A stretch of DNA of 64,000 nt from Burkholderia sp. Bp9142 (GTDB lineage Bacteria > Pseudomonadota > Gammaproteobacteria > Burkholderiales > Burkholderiaceae): NCBI RefSeq assembly GCF_003853415.1, contig NZ_QTPP01000009.1, forward strand, positions 124,001 through 188,000. The letters run 5' to 3'. This document shows positions 9,355-17,374 of this stretch, in pieces. A program made the position numbers and the translations under genes. How positions within the stretch are numbered: position 1 is the first letter of the stretch; every line of letters begins with the position of its first letter. Below the pieces are notes generated by a model, which was not told the DNA's origin, searched no databases, and worked only from the letters and a program-made list of their open reading frames with translations.

Positions 9355-10515
9355 ATGCGCATCACCGACATCCGCGAGCAAGCGATCCCGGTTTCCCGTT
9401 ATGCCGACCCGGCGATTCCGTCGGGCGGCCTGACGACGAGCGTCGTCGTGATCGTCACGGATGTCGTGCGTGACGGCCGCCCGGTGACGGGTTACGGCTA
9501 CGCGTCGGTTGGCCGCCATGCGCAGGGCGGGCTGATCCGCGAACGGTTCGGGCCAAGGCTGCTGGCCGCCGCGGACACCATTGCCGACGACGCCGGCACG
9601 AACCTCGATCCGTTTCGCGCATGGCGCGCGATGATGGCAGGCGAGAAGCCCGGCGGTCACGGCGAACGCTGTGTTGCGGTCGGCGTGCTCGACATGGCGG
9701 TCTGGGATGCCGCCGCGAAGATCGCGGGCCTGCCGCTCCATCGCTTTCTTGCCGGCCGGCTCGCGCGCGACGCCGCGGCCCGCGTGCGCGTCTACGCGGG
9801 CTGCGGCTACCGCTATCCGCACGACGATCTCGCGCGCCTGTCGGACGAGATGCGCCGCATCGCCGATCTCGGCTACACGCACGCGAAGATCAAGATCGGC
9901 CATCCGGATCTCGACCACGACAAAAGACGCATCGAAGCCGCCGCGGCCTGTCTTGCCGACAGCTCGCATCTCGCGGTCGACGCGATGAACCTGTACGACG
10001 CGGCGAGCGGCCGCGCAGCCGCTGCGATGCTGGCACCGTTCGCGCTCTGGTGGTTCGAGGATCTCTGCGATCCGCTCGACCTGCCGCTCCATGCGGACCT
10101 GACTGCGCAATACGTGCCGCCGGTAGCGGCCGGCGAGGCGCTGTTCTCGCTCGCGGAAGCGAAGCTGCTCGAACGCTACGGCGGCCTGCGCCCGGATCGC
10201 GATGTGCTCGTGTTCGACCCGGTGCATTGCTACGGCCTGCCGGGCTACCTGCAGATCGTCGACCATTTCGTGTCGAACGGCTGGCGGCGCGGTGCGTTCT
10301 GGCCGCACGGCGGTCATCTGTTTGCACTGCACGTCGTGGCGGCGCTCGGGCTCGGCGGTGCGGAGGTCAGTCCGTTCGCGTTCCGTCCGTTCGGCGGGCT
10401 GGCGGACGGCGAAACGGTCGACACCGGCTGCGCGGCCGTGCCGCAGGCGCCAGGCATCGGCTTCGAGCTTCATGCCGACGCGTATCGCGTGTTTCGAACG
10501 GTAGCGGGCTGCTGA
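9355..10515 (+). CDS. enolase-superfamily dehydratase, D(-)-tartrate dehydratase-like
   Basis: The 386-residue protein resembles D-tartrate dehydratase of the mandelate racemase/enolase superfamily, which converts tartrate to oxaloacetate with Mg2+. Landmarks are EKPGGHGERCVAVGVLDMAVWDA (quoted as segments EKPGGHGE and LDMAVWDA), the KIK acid/base motif at 178-180, metal ligands D209, E235 and E261, and PHGGH at 317-321, where a His acts in catalysis. The residue after the first metal Asp pair is unusual (VDAM instead of VDAN). The ATG at 9355 is chosen because homology begins there; an upstream in-frame ATG at 9313 adds 14 unconserved residues. It abuts a broken chromate-transporter gene at its 3' end. 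Confidence 0.82.
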   Translation: MRITDIREQAIPVSRYADPAIPSGGLTTSVVVIVTDVVRDGRPVTGYGYASVGRHAQGGLIRERFGPRLLAAADTIADDAGTNLDPFRAWRAMMAGEKPGGHGERCVAVGVLDMAVWDAAAKIAGLPLHRFLAGRLARDAAARVRVYAGCGYRYPHDDLARLSDEMRRIADLGYTHAKIKIGHPDLDHDKRRIEAAAACLADSSHLAVDAMNLYDAASGRAAAAMLAPFALWWFEDLCDPLDLPLHADLTAQYVPPVAAGEALFSLAEAKLLERYGGLRPDRDVLVFDPVHCYGLPGYLQIVDHFVSNGWRRGAFWPHGGHLFALHVVAALGLGGAEVSPFAFRPFGGLADGETVDTGCAAVPQAPGIGFELHADAYRVFRTVAGC

Positions 10516-10811
10516 GCGGTGAAGCCGGCCACCGCGCCGCGCCACCCGGCCAGCCGGTAGCCGATCCAGATCGCGAGGTTCTTCACGTTGACGCCCGGCA
10601 GCGCCTGCGACAGCGCAAGACCGTTGAGGAAGGCTTCTTCATCGAGCCAGCGACGCTCGTGCACGAAGTCGCGCATCATGCGTCCGCTCAGCCCGCCGCC
10701 GAAGCTGGTCAGGCCGATCCGCGCGAAGGCGACGAACAGCGCGATGACGCCGGGTGGCGGGGTATCGCCGTGGGGCGGCGCGGGCGCGATCGGGGCGGAG
10801 GGCGAACACAT
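10516..10811 (-). pseudogene. chromate transporter (ChrA N-domain) remnant
   Basis: The minus strand encodes the first part of a CHR-family chromate transporter: GVIALFVAFARIGLTSFGGG, then RRWLDEEAFLNGLALSQALPG, and GYRLAGWRGAVAGF. A CHR domain normally runs roughly 180 residues; here family similarity stops after about 80, near 10520. The open frame then continues only as meaningless residues antisense to the end of the dehydratase gene. It is therefore a 5' fragment left by a deletion or rearrangement. The ATG at 10811 is a plausible original start; an upstream TTG at 10856 is also in frame. Chromate export is not expected from this fragment. Confidence 0.72.
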
Positions 10812-10940
10812 CGGGCGGACGGGACGCGGCGGGTGGGCAGTCGCCCATGGTAGCAAGCGGTACCTGTCGGCACGCTGACACCGAGCCGGCGACGATGTCG
10901 GTGCAACGCCGCTGGTGCCGCCATCGAAGCCGTCGCGCGG

Positions 10941-11696
10941 CTATGCCCGCACGACCGTCACGCCCGCTGCCTCGATCGGCTCGGTCAGCGCCGCGTCGGT
11001 TTCCTGTTCGACCACGATGGCTTGCGCGAGCGCAAGCTCGCCGATCACGAACTGCGAAGCCGCGCGCAATTTGGATTGCGAAGCAAGGACGACCGTCTCG
11101 CCGGCGCGCCCGGCCAGGGCACGCTTGATCGCCGCTTCCTCGAAATCGCCGGTGCTCAGCCCCGCGACCGGATGAACGCCGGTCACGCCCATGAAATACA
11201 GGTCTGCATGGATGCGCGAGATGCCTTCCATCGCCGCGGCGCCCACGGCCACGATCGAATGCTTGTACAACCGTCCGCCGATCAGGATCACGTCGATCGA
11301 CGGATGCGCGGCCAGCGCGACGGCGACGCTCGGGCTGTGCGTGACGATCGTCGCGCGCAGGTCGGGCGGCAACTGGCCGACGAGCAGCGCCGACGTGGTG
11401 CCGCCGTCGACGATCGCGACCTGGCCGGGCGCGATCATCTGCGCGGCCCGGCGCGCGATGCGCCGCTTTTCCGCAGTTTCGAGCGTCTCGCGCTGCGCGA
11501 ACGGCGCGACGGCGGGCGATGCCGGCAGCGCGCCGCCGTGCACGCGCTGCAGCAGGCCTTCGGCCGCCAGTTCACGCAGGTCGCGGCGGATCGTGTCTTC
11601 GGACACGCCGAATTGCACGCTCAGCTCGACGGCCAGCACCTGGCCGTCGCGGGCGAGCGTGTCGAGGATCGCTTTCTTGCGCTGGGTCGTCAGCAT
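10941..11696 (-). CDS. DeoR/GlpR-family transcriptional regulator
   Basis: A 251-residue regulator with an N-terminal DeoR winged helix (about 1-57; VSEDTIRRDLRELAAEGLLQ followed by RVHGGA) and a C-terminal DeoRC sensor domain with ribose-5-phosphate-isomerase-like fold (DGGTTSALL, GGRLYKHSIVAVG, FMGVTGVHPVAGLST). Such proteins usually bind phosphorylated sugars. It is divergent from nudK across 81 bases that contain direct repeats TTGCACGA spaced exactly 20 bases apart, which may be its operator. The effector is unknown. Confidence 0.9.
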   Translation of the reverse strand: MLTTQRKKAILDTLARDGQVLAVELSVQFGVSEDTIRRDLRELAAEGLLQRVHGGALPASPAVAPFAQRETLETAEKRRIARRAAQMIAPGQVAIVDGGTTSALLVGQLPPDLRATIVTHSPSVAVALAAHPSIDVILIGGRLYKHSIVAVGAAAMEGISRIHADLYFMGVTGVHPVAGLSTGDFEEAAIKRALAGRAGETVVLASQSKLRAASQFVIGELALAQAIVVEQETDAALTEPIEAAGVTVVRA

Positions 11697-11701
11697 CGGA
11701 T

Positions 11702-11738
11702 TTGCACGAAATTTCTTGAAATTGCACGAGTGTGCACG
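11702..11738. promoter_or_regulatory. candidate DeoR-type operator (direct repeats)
   Basis: TTGCACGA occurs at 11702-11709 and again at 11722-11729, a repeat period of 20 bases (about two helical turns), followed by TGTGCACG at 11731-11738. The array begins 6 bases upstream of the DeoR-type start codon and ends 39 bases before nudK, ideal for autoregulation. Protein binding is inferred from position and repetition only. Confidence 0.5.
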
Positions 11739-11777
11739 TTACCATGAGCCTCGTCACATGTCGAATGGGGAAGCGCC

Positions 11778-12383
11778 ATGACTGCAACGCGGGACCGCGT
11801 CCGCATCGTCGATACGACGGTGCTGTCCGATGACTGGTATGTGCTGAAGAAGGTGACGTTCGATTTTCTGCGCCGCGACGGCACGTGGCAGCGCCTGAGC
11901 CGCGAAACCTACGACCGCGGCAACGGCGCGACCATCCTGCTGCGCAACGCGGCGACGGGCGACGTGCTGCTCACGCGGCAGTTCCGGATGCCGGCGTTCG
12001 TCAACGGACACGACGGGATGCTGCTCGAAGCCGCCGCGGGCCTGCTCGACGACGCGACGCCCGACGCACGCATTCGCGCGGAAGCCGAAGAGGAGACCGG
12101 CTATCGCGTGCGCGGCGTGCGCAAGGTGTTCGAGGCGTTCATGAGCCCGGGCTCGGTGACGGAGAAGCTGCATTTCTTCGTCGGCGAATACGATGCGTCG
12201 CTGCGTACGGGCGACGGCGGCGGCATCGCGGAGGAGGGCGAGGATCTCGAGGTCGTCGAGATGCCGCTCGCCGCGGCGCTGGATGCCGTCGAGCGCGGCG
12301 AGATCGTCGACGCGAAGACGATCATGCTGCTGCAGTACGTCGCGCTAAGGGAACCCGCGGGTATGCGCGCCGCGACTGCATGA
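11778..12383 (+). CDS. nudK: Nudix hydrolase, NudK-type GDP-mannose pyrophosphatase
   Basis: NudK hydrolyses GDP-mannose, and related nucleotide sugars, to mannose-1-phosphate and GMP. The 201-residue protein has the NudK-style start VLSDDWYVLKKVTFDFLRRDG and a Nudix box AAGLLDDATPDARIRAEAEEETGY. This box is one residue shorter than the general Nudix consensus, with Ala where the Arg of REUXEE usually stands; the same shortened box occurs in E. coli NudK as I recall it. SPGSVTEKLHFFVGEY downstream also matches NudK. The ATG follows GGGGAAGC. It is divergent from a DeoR regulator, and a role in sugar metabolism would fit that neighbour. Confidence 0.84.
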   Translation: MTATRDRVRIVDTTVLSDDWYVLKKVTFDFLRRDGTWQRLSRETYDRGNGATILLRNAATGDVLLTRQFRMPAFVNGHDGMLLEAAAGLLDDATPDARIRAEAEEETGYRVRGVRKVFEAFMSPGSVTEKLHFFVGEYDASLRTGDGGGIAEEGEDLEVVEMPLAAALDAVERGEIVDAKTIMLLQYVALREPAGMRAATA

Positions 12384-12462
12384 TGCCGCGGCGCGGTGCT
12401 CGAACGGGCGTATGATCGCGCGACGCCCTTCGCGCACCGTTCGACGCCACCGCCGCTCCATC

Positions 12463-13365
12463 ATGCCGCCTTCCGATTCCTCCGATTCCTCCGACTCCAC
12501 CGGTTCCTCCGACTCCACCGGTTCCAGCGCCGCCGGCGCGCAACTGCCGGCCCATCTGGTCGCGTCCGCCGTCGAGGCACTCGCGCGCGCCGATGCGCTG
12601 CTGGTGACGGCCGGCGCCGGCATCGGCGTCGATTCGGGGCTGCCCGATTTCCGCGGCACGGACGGCTTCTGGCGCGCGTATCCGGCGCTGCGCCACGAGC
12701 GCTTCGAATTCCACGAAATCGCGTCGCCGCAGGCGTTCCGCGCGCATCCGCAGCTCGCGTGGGGCTTCTACGGACACCGTCTCGAACGCTACCGGCAGAC
12801 GTTGCCGCACGCGGGCTTCGCGATCCTGCGGCGCTGGATGGACGCGATGCCGAACGGCGGCTTCGTGCTGACGAGCAATGTCGACGGCCAGTTCCAGAAG
12901 GCCGGTTTCGATCCGGCGCGCGTCGTCGAGATCCACGGTTCGATTCATTCGATGCAGTGCCTGCGACCCTGCTCGGACGACACGTGGGACGCCGCGCCGT
13001 TCACGCCCGACGTCGATGCCGCCGCGTGCCGGCTGGTCGGCGAACTGCCGCGCTGCCCGCGGTGCAGCGGCCTGGCGCGGCCGAACATCCTGATGTTCGG
13101 CGACCATGGCTGGCTCGGCGAACGCTACGACGCGCAGGAGCGGGCGCTGCAGGACTGGATCGCGCAGGCAGGATGGGTGACCGTCGTCGAGATCGGCGCG
13201 GGCACCGCGATTCCGACCGTGCGGCTGCTGAGCGAACGGCTCGGGGCCGACGTGATCCGCATCAACGCACGCGAGGCCCATGCGCGCCGCACGGACGTGA
13301 TCGGGCTGAAAGGCGGCGCGCTCGCGACGCTCGTCGCGCTCGACCGCGCGTGGCGCGGCGGCTGA
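12463..13365 (+). CDS. Sir2-family NAD-dependent protein deacylase (sirtuin)
   Basis: The protein has 300 residues from the ATG at 12463. The Rossmann NAD-binding motif GAGIGVDSGLPDFRG lies at 51-65, the catalytic His is in HGS at 159-161, and a zinc site is formed by C166, C170, C198 and C201. The usual TQNIDxLH is TSNVDGQFQKAG here, so the Q/N/D region differs from classical CobB-type enzymes; this variant is seen in a divergent bacterial sirtuin subgroup. The first 25 residues are Ser/Asp-rich and encoded by tandem repeats at 12472-12525. Substrate and acyl preference are unknown. Confidence 0.86.
   Translation: MPPSDSSDSSDSTGSSDSTGSSAAGAQLPAHLVASAVEALARADALLVTAGAGIGVDSGLPDFRGTDGFWRAYPALRHERFEFHEIASPQAFRAHPQLAWGFYGHRLERYRQTLPHAGFAILRRWMDAMPNGGFVLTSNVDGQFQKAGFDPARVVEIHGSIHSMQCLRPCSDDTWDAAPFTPDVDAAACRLVGELPRCPRCSGLARPNILMFGDHGWLGERYDAQERALQDWIAQAGWVTVVEIGAGTAIPTVRLLSERLGADVIRINAREAHARRTDVIGLKGGALATLVALDRAWRGG
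12472..12525 (+). repeat. tandem repeat in the sirtuin N-terminus
   Basis: TCCGATTCC occurs twice in tandem (12472-12480 and 12481-12489), followed by two perfect 18-base copies of TCCGACTCCACCGGTTCC (12490-12507 and 12508-12525). All unit lengths are multiples of three, so copy-number change would keep the frame and alter a Ser/Asp/Thr/Gly tail. Confidence 0.9.
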
Positions 13366-13408
13366 GCGGCGCGGGACGAATCTTGCGGCGGCGGCTGCCG
13401 CCGCGCGG

Positions 13409-14620
13409 TTACGGTTGCGCGACGAGTGCCTGGACGAGCGCCGGCGCGTTCGGCGAGCCGAGCCCCGTCACATAGTCGTAGCTGCCGGCTGCGTTGCAGA
13501 CGCTGCCGCAATTGCCGTTGGATCCGGTCGTCACGTCGTGGTAGTCGCTGCCGTAGGCGCTTTTCCCGACCGTATAGAGCGTGTCGTAGGTGCCGCTCAG
13601 CGCATGCTTGCCGGCGGCCGCGCGCAGCGAATTCGCGATCGCGACGAGCGCCGACCATTGCGGCGCGCCCGCGCTCGTGCCGCCGACCTGGAACCAGCCG
13701 GCCTGCCCCTGATAGGTGACCGAGTCGTACACCGCGAAACCGCTGGACGGGTTCGCATCGTAGCTGACGTCGGGCACGCCGCGCTTGCCGGCCACCGGAA
13801 TCGGCCAGCCGGCCTGTCCGGCCGGCTCGGCCTCGACGGTGCTCACGCCGCCGCCGCTGCCGCTCCAGGCTGCTTCGCCGACGTAGCTGCCGGACGCATC
13901 GGTGGACAAGGTCGTGCCGCCCACCGCCACCACGCGAGGCGATGCGGCCGGGTACTCGGTGCCGGCGCCGCTGTCGCCGGACGACGCGACGAACGTGACG
14001 CCCGGCACGTTGAAATGGCTGTCGAAGCCGGCTTCACTGCTGAATTCGTTGCCGCCGAAACTCATCGACACGACCGACGCGCCGCGCTTGACCGCAACGT
14101 CGACTGCGGCCATCAGGTCGTTGAAGCTGGCCGACGCGGCCTCGACGAGCACGATCTTCGCTTTCGGCGCGATCGCGTGCACCCATTCGACGTCGAGCGA
14201 TATCTCGAGCGACCAGCCCGCATCGGTCCTGGGCCGCGGGCCCCGCGCATACACCTTGGTGAAGCAGCCGTTCGCCGTGGTGCAGGCGGGCAGCGAAAAC
14301 GCATTGCTGAACACGCCGAGATCGGCCTCGATCTTCGGGTCGTCGTATGCGTCGACGATCGCGACGATCATACCGTCGCCCTGGTTGGCGATCGTGTCGA
14401 ACCCGTATGCATGTCGTGCGAGCGCGGGCGTGAGGCCGGCTACCGCGGCCGTGCTCGCGCGCGGCTTGGTATGGAACGGCGGGCGCGCGAATCCTTTCGG
14501 CGCGCGGTTGCCTTCGACATAGGACGGTGGTCCATTGTCCTCGGCGAGCGCGATGCTCGATGCGAGCAGCGACGCGCACAGCGCCGGAATCAACATGGAT
14601 GACAGGCGGATATTGTTCAT
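13409..14620 (-). CDS. secreted serine-carboxyl peptidase, S53 family (sedolisin)
   Basis: A 403-residue secreted endopeptidase. A signal peptide (MNNIRLSSM... ending near ALAEDNG) precedes the sedolisin domain. The catalytic set is visible: E139 and D143 in SLEISLDVEW, oxyanion D216 in ASSGDSGAGTEYP, and S316 in GGTSAGAP. A calcium site is suggested by YHDVTTGSNG and SYDYVTGLGSP. Most sedolisins carry a roughly 180-residue pro-domain; here the catalytic part starts almost directly after the signal. The ATG at 14620 follows GGAG, which supports it over the ATG five codons upstream. It probably acts outside the cell at acidic pH. Confidence 0.9.
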   Translation of the reverse strand: MNNIRLSSMLIPALCASLLASSIALAEDNGPPSYVEGNRAPKGFARPPFHTKPRASTAAVAGLTPALARHAYGFDTIANQGDGMIVAIVDAYDDPKIEADLGVFSNAFSLPACTTANGCFTKVYARGPRPRTDAGWSLEISLDVEWVHAIAPKAKIVLVEAASASFNDLMAAVDVAVKRGASVVSMSFGGNEFSSEAGFDSHFNVPGVTFVASSGDSGAGTEYPAASPRVVAVGGTTLSTDASGSYVGEAAWSGSGGGVSTVEAEPAGQAGWPIPVAGKRGVPDVSYDANPSSGFAVYDSVTYQGQAGWFQVGGTSAGAPQWSALVAIANSLRAAAGKHALSGTYDTLYTVGKSAYGSDYHDVTTGSNGNCGSVCNAAGSYDYVTGLGSPNAPALVQALVAQP

Positions 14621-15033
14621 TTTCTGAATCTCCATGTCGATGGAGTAGGGTGGCCAAATGATTTTACGGAATCGGCAATGCCGATTGCATCAAATATCGG
14701 CCGAATTCGGGAAAGTCTGATAAGGGAAAGTACGCGGAATGGCCGTGAGACAAGGCGTCCAAGGGATTGCTGCGAGCCGGATAAAATAATCCCCGGGATT
14801 CCAAAATCTGACAAATAATCGATCCATTCATGATGGATTTGTAATGTCCTGAGTAATGCTCCGGAAAATATCGATTGCGCGATGCGCGCGGGAATAATCG
14901 AATGCATGGTGCCGGCGCGACGCGTTCCGGCGCACGCCGGCCCGGTTCGCCGGCATTGCCGTCGCGGTGCGATTCCGCATACAGTTCGGCGTAGGCCGCA
15001 CCCGCCATGCGGCGCCGTCAGCGAGGAGTTCCC
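14621..15033. other. 413-base intergenic region between sedolisin and crcB
   Basis: The left part (14650-14890) is noticeably A/T-richer than the surroundings and has no convincing coding frame. It contains promoter-like A/T tracts such as GGATAAAATAATCCCC around 14780. It should hold the divergent promoters of the peptidase and of crcB. I looked for a fluoride riboswitch before crcB and did not find one. Confidence 0.5.
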
Positions 15034-15420
15034 TTGTTCTATTCGATCGTCGCGATCTTCGTCGGCGCGGGGCTCGGCGCGTTGCTGCGCTGGTTCCTGA
15101 GCCTTGCGCTCAACGCGTACTTTCCCGCCGTGCCGCTCGGCACGCTCGCCGCGAACCTGATCGGCGGCTACGTGATCGGCGTGGCCGCCGTCGCATTCAC
15201 CACGCGCGTCGGGCTGCCGCCCGAGTGGCGGCTGTTCGTGATCACGGGCTTTCTCGGCGGCCTCACGACGTTCTCGACCTATTCGGTCGAAGTGATGACG
15301 CACGCGGTGCAGGGCGAATTCGGATGGGCGTTCGCGGTGGCTGCCCTACACTTGACTGGTTCGTTCACGCTGACGGCGCTCGGCATGTGGACCGCGCACG
15401 CGTGGTTCGCGGCGGCCTGA
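15034..15420 (+). CDS. crcB: fluoride ion exporter CrcB/Fluc
   Basis: CrcB is a small dual-topology membrane channel that exports fluoride. The protein is 128 residues if translation begins at the TTG at 15034, which follows GCGAGGAG and gives the usual [12 protein letters not shown] start; an ATG at 15007 would add nine charged residues that do not fit. Four hydrophobic helices are evident. The family motifs [14 protein letters not shown] and [13 protein letters not shown] (with the pore-lining Phe and Ser/Thr residues) are intact. It is followed after 24 bases by a DUF190 gene, a common partner. Confidence 0.93.
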   Translation: MFYSIVAIFVGAGLGALLRWFLSLALNAYFPAVPLGTLAANLIGGYVIGVAAVAFTTRVGLPPEWRLFVITGFLGGLTTFSTYSVEVMTHAVQGEFGWAFAVAALHLTGSFTLTALGMWTAHAWFAAA

Positions 15421-15444
15421 GCGCGCCGGCACCGGGAGGAGGCG

Positions 15445-15795
15445 ATGGACAGGGTCTTCTTGCGCTTCTACGTGCACGAGCAGCACCGGCTGCACTGGAA
15501 GCCGCTGTGGGAGTGGCTGCTCGAGGAAGCGAACCGGATGGGGGTCGCGGGCGGCTCCGCGTTTCGCGCGATGGCCGGCTTCGGCCAGCATCGCGTGCTG
15601 CACGAGGACCGCTTTTTCGAACTGCAGGGTTCGCTGGCGATCGAGGTCGAGTTCATCGTCACCGAGGACGAGGCGCAGCGACTGCTCGAGCGGCTGTCGC
15701 GCGAGAAAGTGCGCGTGTGCTACGCGATGATTCCGGCGCGCTTCGGCGTGATCGACACGCTCGGGGCGCCGCCGGCGCAGGGGCCGGCAGCGTAG
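15445..15795 (+). CDS. DUF190 family protein, crcB partner
   Basis: A 116-residue cytoplasmic protein of the DUF190 family, which often sits next to crcB; it has a ferredoxin-like or PII-like fold and its role is unproven. Recognisable blocks are RFYVHEQHRLHWKPLWEWLL, AFRAMAGFGQH and LQGSLAIEVEFIV. The ATG has GGGAGGAGG directly upstream at 15433-15441. The gene is probably cotranscribed with crcB and may modulate fluoride export. It converges on the YggT-family gene only 9 bases away. Confidence 0.88.
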   Translation: MDRVFLRFYVHEQHRLHWKPLWEWLLEEANRMGVAGGSAFRAMAGFGQHRVLHEDRFFELQGSLAIEVEFIVTEDEAQRLLERLSREKVRVCYAMIPARFGVIDTLGAPPAQGPAA

Positions 15796-15804
15796 CGCAA
15801 CGCG

Positions 15805-16368
15805 TCAGATGCCGAACATCGTCAGCGACACGGCGGCGCGCGTGACGATCATCAGCAGCACCTGGACGATCACGAACAGCAGGATCGGCGACAGGTCGAT
15901 GCCGCCGAGGTTCGGGATCACGCGGCGCAGCGGGTTCAGGAACGGGGCGGTGAGCTGGTAGAGGATCGGCATCGCCGGCGAGCGCGGGTTGAGCCACGAC
16001 AGCAGCGCCATCAGGATCGTCATCCAGATCACGAGATTCAGCGCCCACTTCACGACGGTGAGCAGCGCGACCACGACGAGCGTCGCGATCACCGAGGCCG
16101 GATCGAAGCCGGCCATCACGACCATCAGCACCACGTAGACGAGCGCGGTGAGCAGCGCGGCGACGACGCTCGCCCAGTCGATGCCGCGCACGCCCGCGAT
16201 CACGCGGCGCAGCGGCAGCACGAGCCAGTTGGTCGCCTGCAGCACGGCCTGCGTGACGGGGTTGTACGGCGGCACGCGGACGGCCTGCATCCAGACGCGC
16301 AGGATCAGCGCGGCGCCGAACAGCGTGAAGAGGGTATTGAGCAGAAAACGGGCGATCTCGCCGAACAT
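15805..16368 (-). CDS. YggT family integral membrane protein
   Basis: An inner-membrane protein of 187 residues with two copies of the YGGT hydrophobic repeat, each ending in a P-x-x-P-L-R-R-V-I-type loop: residues NWLVLPLRRVIAGVRGID in the first copy and FLNPLRRVIPNLGGIDLSP in the second. Members have been linked to osmotic tolerance, cell division and cofactor or cytochrome assembly, without a settled mechanism. The ATG at 16368 is preferred because AAGGA lies upstream at suitable spacing. The DUF2520 gene starts upstream and ends 76 bases before it, so the two may be cotranscribed. Confidence 0.88.
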   Translation of the reverse strand: MFGEIARFLLNTLFTLFGAALILRVWMQAVRVPPYNPVTQAVLQATNWLVLPLRRVIAGVRGIDWASVVAALLTALVYVVLMVVMAGFDPASVIATLVVVALLTVVKWALNLVIWMTILMALLSWLNPRSPAMPILYQLTAPFLNPLRRVIPNLGGIDLSPILLFVIVQVLLMIVTRAAVSLTMFGI

Positions 16369-16444
16369 CGTTGGCATCCTTTTTATACAGTCGAGTAGCG
16401 TGCGGCCGCCAACGCCGGATGGCGGCGCATCGGCCGACACCTTA

Positions 16445-17374
16445 TCACGCCTCGTCTCGCGGCGGGGAGGGGTGCCCGGTCGTGCGCGCGAGCGACGTTT
16501 CGACGGCCTGCGCGAGCGCCGGCAGCGCGGCCGGCGGCGCCGCGCGCTTCGCCGCGAGCGCGACCGCGCGGCGGGTCATCAGTGCATACAGCGTCGCGTG
16601 ATCGCCGCCGCGCGCCTCGAGCAGCGCGAGCTGGCGCTCGACGATGCCGGTGTCGCCGCGCGACACCGGGCCTGCCAGTGCGTTCGCGAGACCCTTGTCG
16701 CGCGCGGTCTCGATCGTGCCGGCGAGCATCGGCAGCAGCGCGCGCAGCGCGGCTTCCTCGTCGAAGCCGAGGCCGCGCCACAGCTCGACCGCTTCCGACA
16801 GCCCGCATAGCGCGAAGCTCGCCGCGTAATGCGCGGCCGCGTGATAGAGCATCCGGCCGCCGGCCGGAATCGACAGCGGATGGCAGCCGAGTGCGGCGGC
16901 AAGCCGCAGCAGCGTCGCGTGCAGCGCGCCGTCGGCTTCGAGCGTGACCGAGCAGCCGTCGATGCGGGCGAGATCGGCGTCGGTGCCGCCGAACAGGTAG
17001 AGCGGATGGAAGCCGCCGGTCGCCGCGCCTTGCCGTCTTGCCGGTTCGAGCAGTTCGACCGCCGATGCGCCGCTGCAGTGAACGAGCGCCTGCCCCGCCG
17101 CGCGCGCCGCGTCGAACCGCAGCGCCGCGGCGCTCGACGCGAGATGGTCGTCGGGCACGGTCAGGAAGATCAGGTCGGCGGCATCGACGACCTGCTGCGA
17201 CGTGTCGACTGCCCGGCAGCCGTCGATGCGCGCGGCGAGTGCGGCGGCCGATTCCGTCGTGCGGCTCGCGATCGCGACGACCGGAAAGCCGGCCGCCGCG
17301 AAACGCCGGGCGACGCAGCGCGCCAGGCGGCCGGCGCCGATGAAGCCGAGGCGGGGAGTGTCGGGGAGGGGCAT
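16445..17374 (-). CDS. Rossmann-fold dehydrogenase-like protein with DUF2520 domain
   Basis: A 309-residue protein with an N-terminal NAD(P)-binding motif (LGFIGAGRLARCVARRF, residues 8-24) and a C-terminal all-helical DUF2520 part similar to the dimerisation domain of pyrroline-5-carboxylate reductase. LTVPDDHL and QALVHCSGASAVELL are conserved features of this family. The substrate is unknown. It lies just upstream of the YggT gene, as is common in proteobacteria. It could act as a reductase of a small metabolite, which is inference from fold alone. Confidence 0.82.
   Translation of the reverse strand: MPLPDTPRLGFIGAGRLARCVARRFAAAGFPVVAIASRTTESAAALAARIDGCRAVDTSQQVVDAADLIFLTVPDDHLASSAAALRFDAARAAGQALVHCSGASAVELLEPARRQGAATGGFHPLYLFGGTDADLARIDGCSVTLEADGALHATLLRLAAALGCHPLSIPAGGRMLYHAAAHYAASFALCGLSEAVELWRGLGFDEEAALRALLPMLAGTIETARDKGLANALAGPVSRGDTGIVERQLALLEARGGDHATLYALMTRRAVALAAKRAAPPAALPALAQAVETSLARTTGHPSPPRDEA

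Noticed and set aside
14900-15033. Fluoride riboswitch before crcB
   Set aside because: I looked for the GGNGAUGG...-type conserved core with its pseudoknot partner and did not find a plausible match.
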